A stretch of 64,000 bases of DNA from Streptomyces sp. YIM 130001 (GTDB lineage: Bacteria; Actinomycetota; Actinomycetes; Streptomycetales; Streptomycetaceae), in contig NZ_KZ984549.1 in NCBI RefSeq assembly GCF_003574445.1, positions 248,001 to 312,000 of the forward strand. Reading direction: 5' to 3'. The position numbers and the translations under genes were made by a program. The notes beneath the pieces were generated by a model, which worked only from the letters and a program-made list of their open reading frames with translations, did no database searches and was not told the DNA's origin. Shown here one piece after another: positions 58,272-64,000 of the stretch (positions are counted from its first letter, which is position 1; each line of letters starts with the position of its first letter).

Positions 58272-58454
58272 ATGCTCCGCAACATGGTGACGCCCTGGCA
58301 TCTACTGATCCTGGCCCTGGTGGTCATCGTGGTGTTCGGATCGAAGAGGCTGCCGGACACCGCCCGTTCCCTTGGGAAGTCGCTGCGCATCCTCAAGAGC
58401 GAGACGCGCGCGATGCGCAAGGAGAGCGACGCGGACTCCGACAGCGCACGCTGA
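58272..58454 (+). CDS. tatA: Twin-arginine translocase subunit TatA
   Basis: 60 aa from ATG 58272 with AAAGGGGCC upstream. An N-terminal membrane helix [20 protein letters not shown] is followed by the amphipathic helix [19 protein letters not shown] and a polar tail, the TatA hallmark. TatA forms the pore component of Tat export of folded proteins; tatB and tatC are not nearby, so this is an extra, isolated TatA. Short length is normal for this subunit. It is divergent from the FG-GAP lipoprotein gene. Confidence 0.88.
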   Translation: MLRNMVTPWHLLILALVVIVVFGSKRLPDTARSLGKSLRILKSETRAMRKESDADSDSAR

Positions 58455-58552
58455 CCGTGCGCGGCCCACCGCCGCCGCGACGGACGGCCCACGCACCGGC
58501 CGATGCGCTGCGACCGGACGGAACACCCGCAGGGATCCCATGACTTCAACGT

Positions 58553-58563
58553 TTGCGCAACTG
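58553..58563. promoter_or_regulatory. TTGCGCAACTG motif, right copy
   Basis: Reverse complement of the motif at 58189-58199. It sits just upstream of the leaderless-type -10 (TAAAGT, 58565-58570) of the 76-aa gene, in a position to control it. Confidence 0.4.
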
Positions 58564-58576
58564 TTAAAGTCGCCGC

Positions 58577-58807
58577 ATGGAATCTCCTGGTTCGACCAGT
58601 TGGGAGGCCGCCGTACTGGCCGGCGGTCCGGCCGATGGATTGCAGGTACGGGTGTCCGACCGGCCGCGGACACTGCAGGTGAGCTATCCGTGCCAGGTCG
58701 CGAGCCCCGGCAGCGATGCGCAGGTGGTGGCGCTTCACGTGTACCGCCTCGACTGGACGGTGAAGCGCGAGCCACTGCGGTACGGCTTCGACGGCGTCAG
58801 CCCCTGA
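58577..58807 (+). CDS. 76-aa conserved actinomycete small protein
   Basis: Compact sequence SWEAAVLAGGPADGLQVRVS, then PRTLQVSYPCQVASPG and ending KREPLRYGFDGVSP. Beta-rich pattern without recognised domain; from memory, similar small proteins occur across Streptomyces. TAAAGT ends six bases before the ATG and there is no ribosome site, so the mRNA is probably leaderless. Function unknown. The TTGCGCAACTG motif is immediately upstream. Confidence 0.65.
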   Translation: MESPGSTSWEAAVLAGGPADGLQVRVSDRPRTLQVSYPCQVASPGSDAQVVALHVYRLDWTVKREPLRYGFDGVSP

Positions 58808-58841
58808 CGCAGCAGCGAACGGACTGCCCTCCCTGCGCCCC

Positions 58842-61502
58842 TCAGCGTCCGCCACCGCGCTCGGCGTCCCGCTGCTCGTAACGGTCCCTGGCCACCGCAA
58901 GGCCCACCGCGTACAGGCAGAGGACGGCGGCCAGCAGCAGGTAGTACAGCGAGGGCAGGGCGACCATGCCGAGAGCCGTGCCCAGCGGCGTGAGCGGCAG
59001 CAGCACGCCGATGAGGGCCAGCACAGCGGCAGCGGCCCCGACCGGCCCCAAGCGGCGGCGGCCGAAGCCGCGGAGCCCGGTGCGCAGCAACACCATCACC
59101 AGCGCCTGCGTGAGCAGGTTCTCGGTGAACCATCCCGAGTGGAAGGTGTCCGCGCCCTGCATCCCGAGGGTGTCGGGGACGGTCAGGACGAGGACGGCGA
59201 AGGTCGCGAGGTCCGCGACGGCGTTGAGCAGTCCGAAGCCGGTGACGAAGCGCAGCAGACGACGCGGCCGCAGCACCGTCGGCCGGTGCAGTACCGATGC
59301 GTCCGGTCGGTCGTAGGCGAAGGCCAGTTGGGCCGAGTCGAAACACAGGTTCTGGATGAGGACCTGCGCCGGAAGCATCGGCAGGAACGGCAGGAGCAGG
59401 CCCGCGACGAGCATCGCGATGACGTTGCCGAGGTTGGAGGAGAGGGTGGCGCGCAGATAGCTGGCGACGTTGCCGCTCGAGTGCCTGCCCGCGCCGATCG
59501 CGTGGTCGATGGCGGTCAGGTCCTTCTCCGCGAGCACGACATCGGCGCGTTCCCGCGCCACGTCGACGGCGTCGCGGGGGCAGATCCCGACGTCAGCGGC
59601 GTGCAGGGCGGGCAGGTCGTTGACCCCGTCGCCGAGGAAGCCGGTGGTGTGCCCCACGCCGCGCAGCGCACCGACGACCCGGGCCTTGTGCTCGGGTGTG
59701 CACCGGGCGAACACGCGGGTCCGGTCGGCCAGGGCGGCGAGTTCGTCGTCGAGGAGCGTGTCGATGCGGTCGGCGGTCAGTACGTCGCCGGGCTCCAGAC
59801 CCAGCTCACGGCAGACGCGCGCCGCGGTGCCCGGGTGGTCGCCGGTGAGCACCTTCACCTCGACTCCCCGACCGGCCAGCACCGCGAGAGCTTCGGCGGC
59901 GGACGGGGTCAGCGCATCACGGAAGGTGAGCAGCCCGAGGAAGGTCAGACCGCGCGGATCGGCCGGCGTGCGGTCCCGGCGGGCGACGGGGCGTTCGGCA
60001 CGGGCCACGGCGAGCAGCCGCAGACCGCGGCCGGCCTCGCGGGCGGCGAGTCCGAGCAGCCGCTCGCGTTCCTCGCCGTCCAGCACACACCGTTCCAGTA
60101 CGTGCTCCACGGAGCCCTTGACGATCACGGTGCGGGTGCCGAGGCGGCCCGGCTCGGCCACCACCGCGGTGGCGACCCGGCGTACGGGGTCGAAGGGGTC
60201 GGCGGACACGCCGTCGTACCGCAGCGGTGCGTCGTCGTCGGCCGCGTCCAGGACCGCCTCGTCCAGAGCGTCGGGCGCCGGGAGTTCGGCGAGTTGGAGT
60301 GTCCACCAGGCGTTGACCGCGGCCCAGTGCAGCACCTCGGGATCGTCACGGCCTGACGCGTCGAGAGCGCGGTCGAACACGGGACGGTCCTGGGTGAGCG
60401 TTCCGGTCTTGTCGAGGCACAGCACATCCACCGCGCCGATGTCGTGCAGTGCGGGCAGCCTCCGGACGATCACCCCATGGGTGCGGGCCAGGAATGCGGC
60501 CCCGCGCGCCAGACTGGTCGTGACGATGACCGGCAACGTCTCCGGAGTCAGCGCGACCGCCACGGCCACCGCGAACGGCAGCGTCTCCAGGCCGCGACCG
60601 CGCAGCGCGGCACCCGCCATCAGCACCAGCGGCGGGGTGATCAGCATGAACCGGATCAGCGCCCAGGCCACACCGTGCACCGTCCGGTCGAACGCACTGC
60701 GCTCGCGCCGTCCGGGCTCCCGGCGTACGGAGGCGAACCGGGTGCGCGCGCCCGTGGCGAGTACCACGGCCGTGCCACTGCCGGACGCCACGCTGCTGCC
60801 CTGGAAACACACCTGGGCCTGCGCGAACAGCTCGGGTCCCACCGCACGGGGCACGTCGACCGGATGCTTGGCGAGCGGAGCCGACTCGCCCGTGAAGAAC
60901 GCCTGTTGCACCCTGAGCCCGCCGGCACGCAGCAGTCGCACATCGGCCGGTACGACGTCGCCGGGACCGATGCGGATCACATCGCCCGGCACCAGTTGAC
61001 CGACCGGCACCTCCCGGGCCGCGGGCGGCCCCTCGGCATCGGCTCGGCGCAGCACGGTCGTGGTGGTGGCGACCAGTTCACGCAGGGCCACCATCGACCG
61101 GTCGGCGCGGTACTCGCCGGCGGCCCGCAGCGCACAGCTGACCAGCACCAGGAGTACGGTCACACAGGCCGTTCCCCAGTACGCCACCGACGCCGACGCC
61201 ACACCGAGGCACAGGAGCACCGCGGTGAACGGATCACGCAGGCCGCGCACGAACAGCCGGGACCTGGACGTGCCGCGCCAGGCCGGCGCCACGTTCTCAC
61301 CCCAGCGCGCGAGCCGCTCCTCGGCCTCGCTCTCCACCAGCCCCCGCGGGCCGCTATCCATCGCGCGCAGTGTCTGCAGTGTGGTGAGCCCCGCGACACC
61401 TTGATCCAGGAACGCCTCGTCCCGCATGCCGTTGTCCGCCCCTGCCCGCCGCCGGGTGTCACGACCGGGGGCACCGCGGGCAGTGTCAGGCGCCGACGTC
61501 AC
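58842..61502 (-). CDS. P-type ATPase, magnesium-transporter (MgtA)-like
   Basis: 886 aa from GTG 61502, overlapping the ArsR stop by 17 bp; an ATG at 61427 is an alternative start. The actuator TGESAPL, the phosphorylation motif LDKTGTLTQ and the hinge GDGVNDLPAL are intact. VALTPETLPVIVTTSLARGA corresponds to the PEMLPMIV segment of MgtA-type Mg2+ pumps (P3B). Ten membrane helices are expected. It has no heavy-metal CPC motif, although an ArsR regulator is coupled to it, which is unusual. Transport of Mg2+ or another divalent ion is inferred. Confidence 0.88.
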   Translation of the reverse strand: MTSAPDTARGAPGRDTRRRAGADNGMRDEAFLDQGVAGLTTLQTLRAMDSGPRGLVESEAEERLARWGENVAPAWRGTSRSRLFVRGLRDPFTAVLLCLGVASASVAYWGTACVTVLLVLVSCALRAAGEYRADRSMVALRELVATTTTVLRRADAEGPPAAREVPVGQLVPGDVIRIGPGDVVPADVRLLRAGGLRVQQAFFTGESAPLAKHPVDVPRAVGPELFAQAQVCFQGSSVASGSGTAVVLATGARTRFASVRREPGRRERSAFDRTVHGVAWALIRFMLITPPLVLMAGAALRGRGLETLPFAVAVAVALTPETLPVIVTTSLARGAAFLARTHGVIVRRLPALHDIGAVDVLCLDKTGTLTQDRPVFDRALDASGRDDPEVLHWAAVNAWWTLQLAELPAPDALDEAVLDAADDDAPLRYDGVSADPFDPVRRVATAVVAEPGRLGTRTVIVKGSVEHVLERCVLDGEERERLLGLAAREAGRGLRLLAVARAERPVARRDRTPADPRGLTFLGLLTFRDALTPSAAEALAVLAGRGVEVKVLTGDHPGTAARVCRELGLEPGDVLTADRIDTLLDDELAALADRTRVFARCTPEHKARVVGALRGVGHTTGFLGDGVNDLPALHAADVGICPRDAVDVARERADVVLAEKDLTAIDHAIGAGRHSSGNVASYLRATLSSNLGNVIAMLVAGLLLPFLPMLPAQVLIQNLCFDSAQLAFAYDRPDASVLHRPTVLRPRRLLRFVTGFGLLNAVADLATFAVLVLTVPDTLGMQGADTFHSGWFTENLLTQALVMVLLRTGLRGFGRRRLGPVGAAAAVLALIGVLLPLTPLGTALGMVALPSLYYLLLAAVLCLYAVGLAVARDRYEQRDAERGGGR

Positions 61503-61842
61503 GGAGGCGGCCCGGCGCTGCGGGTGCAGCGCGGTCGGAGAGCTGGCCGACCATCAGGCGCACCACGGTGACCACATCGGGATCGTCGACGAAGTAGACC
61601 TGCCGTCGCCCCTCGCGCCGCGACCCGACCAGGCCTGCCAACTTCAGCTTCGTCAGGTGCTGGCTGACTGCCGGCAGTGCACCGCCGACGCGCTCCGCGA
61701 GATGCGACACGTCGCTCTCTCCCTGCGCGAGTGCCCAGAGGATGTGCAGCCGCGCGGGCGCCGCGAGCAGTCCGAACGCCGCAGCCGCCTCGGCCAGCAC
61801 GTCGGCGGACGGGTCGTCGAAGCCGTCGGCGTCCGTCACCAC
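61486..61842 (-). CDS. ArsR-family metal/stress repressor
   Basis: 118 aa from GTG 61842, six bases after GGGAGG; the frame stays open eight codons further without a site. The winged helix-turn-helix is LAERVGGALPAVSQHLTKLK, followed by the wing REGRRQVYFVDDPDVV. There is no CXC metal motif on the recognition helix, so if metal-sensing it uses other residues. The gene overlaps the P-type ATPase, a pump/regulator pair. Ligand unknown. Confidence 0.88.
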   Translation of the reverse strand: MVTDADGFDDPSADVLAEAAAAFGLLAAPARLHILWALAQGESDVSHLAERVGGALPAVSQHLTKLKLAGLVGSRREGRRQVYFVDDPDVVTVVRLMVGQLSDRAAPAAPGRLRDVGA

Positions 61843-62228
61843 CGCTGCCCTCCCGTTCCGCCACACCTGCGAACCCTGTCGTCGAACCGCGCCAGTCTAG
61901 GGCGCGGGCTGTGCGCCATCGAACGGGAGAGCGCGGTCGAGAGCCCGCCCGCGCAGTCCGGTGAGGTCTCGGCGCGCATATCGGCCGGCATCCGGGCGTG
62001 CGTGAGGTCGAGGGAACGCGCGGGCCGCCGTGGACGAGCGAAGAAGCGCGCGGTCGACGACCGAGCCGCACAGGGCCCGGTCCCCCACTCCGGCCACCCG
62101 GATCGCGGGGGCGTCGCCGCAGCTCCGAGCAGGGTGCCGCGGGGCCGGACGGGGCACCGACCGTAAAGTGTCAGCGAAACGACCGCACGGTGCAGCACAC
62201 CGAACCATGGAGGGGGCGCTCGAGGATC
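61843..62228. other. 386-bp divergent region between ArsR and MFS genes
   Basis: No credible ORF, repeat or strong hairpin was seen; long frames crossing it are shadows. It presumably holds both promoters. Confidence 0.5.
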
Positions 62229-63485
62229 ATGCCTGCACCCGCGAAGGAATCCGTCATACGCACGCCCGGCATCCCGCACCTGCTGGTGACGGTGCTGTTC
62301 TGCTTCTCCGGGTTCGCCCTGCTGCTGCCCGTCACACCGGCGTGGGCGGTGAGCGGCGGCGCCGACGAGTTCGGCGCCGGTCTCGTCACCGCCGTCCTGA
62401 TGTCCGCCACCGTCCTGGCGCAACTCTGCGTCAGAACGGCACTGCGCAAGCTCGGATGGACCCGCACCCTCGTCCTCGGCGCGCTCCTGCTCGGCCTGCC
62501 CGCCGTCCTGCAAGCCCTCAGTGACCACTTGTTGCCCATCCTGCTGACGACCGCGCTGCGCGGAGCGGGCTTCGGCATCATCACCGTCTGCGGTTCGATC
62601 GCCGCGGCCGCGCTGGCACCGCGCGGACGGCAGGGAGCCGCCATCGGCCTCTACGGCCTCGGCATCGCCCTGCCCCAGGTCGTCCTCACCCCGGCCGCTC
62701 CCTGGCTGATGGATTCCTTCGCGCTGCCCGCGGTCATCGCCTGCGGCGTCCTCCCCGTCCTCGCGCTGCCCTGGACACGAACCCTCGGCCGCGCCGTCGA
62801 AGCCCGCACCCTGCGACCGTCGCCCCAGGACGGCCCCGCCCAGGCGGCGGAACCGGCCACGACGGTGCTCCGACGCATCCTGCTCCCGCTGGCCGTGCTG
62901 CTCGTGGTCACGGCAGCGGGCGGAGCCGTACTCACCTTCGCCCCGCAGTTCACCGCCGGCCCCGCGCTCGCCGCCGCGGGACTGCTCACCCTCACAGCCA
63001 CGGCCGCGCTGGCCCGCTGGGGCTGCGGAGAGCTGGCCGACCGCATCGCCCCGCGGCCGATCAGCGTCATCCTCGCCACGTCCGCGTGCGCCGGTCTGGC
63101 ACTGATCGCGGTGGCCGTCGCCTCGCAGCGTGACACCGTTCTCGTTCTGCTGGCCGGACTGCTTCTCCTGGGAGCGGCGTACGGAGGGCTGCAGAGCCTG
63201 ACTCTGGTGCAGGCGTTCACCCGTGCCGGCCCGGCGAACCAGCACATCACCTCGGTCGCGTGGAACATCGGCTACGACGCCGGCACCGGCGTCGGCTCTC
63301 TCGCGCTCGGCCTGGCGGCCCAGATCGCCACGTTCTCCGCCGGCTTCACGGCCATGTCCGCGGTGACGGCAGTCGCAGCGCTCGCCGTGCTCCTCGCCGG
63401 TGCACGGCCGGCCGGCGGCCGTACGGGCGCCGGCCGCCCGCATGTACGGAGCAGTCGCGACGACGAGTCACGCACCCGGTGCTAG
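62229..63485 (+). CDS. Major facilitator superfamily transporter
   Basis: 418 aa from ATG 62229 after GAGGATC. About twelve hydrophobic helices; first LLVTVLFCFSGFALLLPVTP (residues about 18-37). It resembles drug/efflux-type MFS (LAPRGRQGAAIGLYGLGIAL for the motif C region, RGAGFGIITVCGS earlier). The C-terminal tail is Arg/Ser-rich. Substrate unknown; it stands alone and is divergent from the ArsR gene, so metal or toxin efflux is possible but not shown. Confidence 0.85.
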   Translation: MPAPAKESVIRTPGIPHLLVTVLFCFSGFALLLPVTPAWAVSGGADEFGAGLVTAVLMSATVLAQLCVRTALRKLGWTRTLVLGALLLGLPAVLQALSDHLLPILLTTALRGAGFGIITVCGSIAAAALAPRGRQGAAIGLYGLGIALPQVVLTPAAPWLMDSFALPAVIACGVLPVLALPWTRTLGRAVEARTLRPSPQDGPAQAAEPATTVLRRILLPLAVLLVVTAAGGAVLTFAPQFTAGPALAAAGLLTLTATAALARWGCGELADRIAPRPISVILATSACAGLALIAVAVASQRDTVLVLLAGLLLLGAAYGGLQSLTLVQAFTRAGPANQHITSVAWNIGYDAGTGVGSLALGLAAQIATFSAGFTAMSAVTAVAALAVLLAGARPAGGRTGAGRPHVRSSRDDESRTRC

Positions 63486-63526
63486 ACGCGTCGCCTTCCT
63501 GGGCCGGTGCGGGAGCATCACCGTCG

Positions 63527-64000
63527 TCACGTCGAGCACGGCCCGTCGGTCGGCCCGTCAGGTTGCGTGTTCGTGAACGCGCCTGGTTCATGGGCGGGTT
63601 GTGGGAGCACGATCGCCGTGCGGAGGAGTCCGTCGCGTATCAGCCAGCGCCCCGCGAACTCCGCCGGTGCTCCCGCGATCCCGGGGCCGAGCCAGGGTGA
63701 TCCTGCTCCGTCGAAGACCCGTCCGGACGGTACGAAGCGGGCCCGGAAGCTCCCCGTGTCGCGGCACCCCCGCGCGACGCGGAACGCGACGTCGACGTCC
63801 GCGAAGCGGAGGGGCCGGCCGGTGAGCGGGAACCACGTCTTGTAGACGCTTTCCTTGGCGCTGAACAAGAGCTTGCCCCAGTGCACTTGGGGCAGTACCG
63901 CGGATGCGGACCGGATCCGCCGCCGCTCGGCCGGGAGCGCGATCCGCTCGACAGTGCGCCAGGACATCGGCACGTGCAGCTCCGCGTCGATACCGATACC
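63527..64000 (-). CDS. 4'-phosphopantetheinyl transferase, Sfp type (3' part, N-terminus outside window)
   Basis: At least 157 residues. The frame at the window edge reads GIGIDAELHVPMSW, the Sfp-family Mg-binding GIDAE motif, and continues KLLFSAKESVYKTW, the conserved (F/W)xxKExxxK motif. The enzyme attaches the phosphopantetheine arm of CoA to carrier proteins of fatty-acid, polyketide or peptide synthases. The N-terminal third lies beyond 64000. No synthase gene is visible in the window, so its client is unknown. Confidence 0.88.
   Translation of the reverse strand, partial: GIGIDAELHVPMSWRTVERIALPAERRRIRSASAVLPQVHWGKLLFSAKESVYKTWFPLTGRPLRFADVDVAFRVARGCRDTGSFRARFVPSGRVFDGAGSPWLGPGIAGAPAEFAGRWLIRDGLLRTAIVLPQPAHEPGAFTNTQPDGPTDGPCST

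Noticed and set aside
61836..63443. 535-aa minus-strand frame over the MFS gene
   Set aside because: Antisense shadow, Gly/Arg/Glu/Gln low complexity, no domain, no ribosome site.
63527..64000. Biosynthetic gene cluster suggested by the phosphopantetheinyl transferase
   Set aside because: No polyketide or peptide synthase, carrier protein or tailoring set is in the window; the enzyme alone is not evidence for a cluster.
1..64000. tRNA, rRNA, insertion sequences, integrases, phage genes
   Set aside because: Looked for by eye on both strands; no tRNA-like cloverleaf, rRNA stretch or transposase/integrase motif was recognised.

Overview
The window looks like a Streptomyces chromosome segment. 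It has very high GC with strong third-position GC bias, many one-component regulators (TetR x3 intact, LacI, IclR, HxlR, MarR/GbsR-like, ArsR), a SigB-type sigma factor, Tat/lipoprotein secretion signals, sugar ABC operons without their own ATPase, and the actinomycete gas-vesicle gene order gvpO-A-F-G-Y-Z-J-L-S-K. No rRNA, tRNA, CRISPR array, transposase or phage gene was recognised. The assignment rests on gene content and order, not on a database comparison.

Layout. 0-2.3 kb: a lipoprotein polyester-hydrolase-like enzyme and a secreted HAD phosphatase. 2.3-8.9 kb: a ten-gene gas-vesicle operon on the minus strand, followed by one extra small membrane protein with a GvpY-like motif and closed by a 21-bp-stem terminator. 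9-13.6 kb: a GlsB-type membrane protein, an ANTAR/GAF regulator, a SigB-type sigma factor and a pyruvate-oxidase-like TPP enzyme. 13.6-21.6 kb: a sugar-utilisation regulon made of a LacI repressor, a GH2 enzyme, an ABC importer (binding protein and two permeases) and a secreted GH43 enzyme, with a perfect TTACATCGATGTAA operator at both ends. 21.6-23.5 kb: TetR, two small membrane proteins, and a deletion scar joining a beheaded flavin-binding gene to a beheaded TetR gene.

23.6-29 kb: an operon for oxidative N-demethylation of a betaine (Rieske oxygenase, its reductase and an N-methylproline-demethylase-like flavoprotein) with an upstream IclR regulator and a palindrome at the promoter. 29.4-36.5 kb: housekeeping-type small enzymes (NADP-binding/HxlR pair, two GNATs, VOC, DUF4287, DHFR-like), an S9 peptidase and a lipoprotein with a duplicated domain. 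36.6-40.4 kb: a TetR/membrane-protein divergon with a very clear operator and promoter, then a YbdK-type ligase with a class II amidotransferase. 40.6-46 kb: a redox gene group (FAD-Rieske fusion, flavin reductase, SDR; opposite strand FAD oxidoreductase, SRPBCC and a 42-aa LPFR small protein).

46.3-51.4 kb: XdhC-like protein, a TetR/saccharopine-reductase-like divergon, a second GlsB paralogue and a CPA1 antiporter. 51.8-56.6 kb: GMC oxidase, aldehyde dehydrogenase and M20 hydrolase in one operon, controlled by a divergent GbsR-like regulator. 56.7-64 kb: FG-GAP lipoprotein, a TatA, a small conserved protein, an ArsR/P-type ATPase pair, an MFS transporter and the 3' part of an Sfp-type phosphopantetheinyl transferase that runs off the window.

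Two themes connect the parts. Many genes belong to stress or stationary-phase physiology (gas vesicles, sigma factor, GlsB x2, PoxB-like enzyme, antiporter), and three promoters match the published Streptomyces SigB consensus GNNT-N15-GGGTAC by eye. Choline/betaine-type chemistry also appears twice (23.6-28 kb and 52.9-56.6 kb), possibly as upstream and downstream halves of one osmolyte catabolic route; this is inference.
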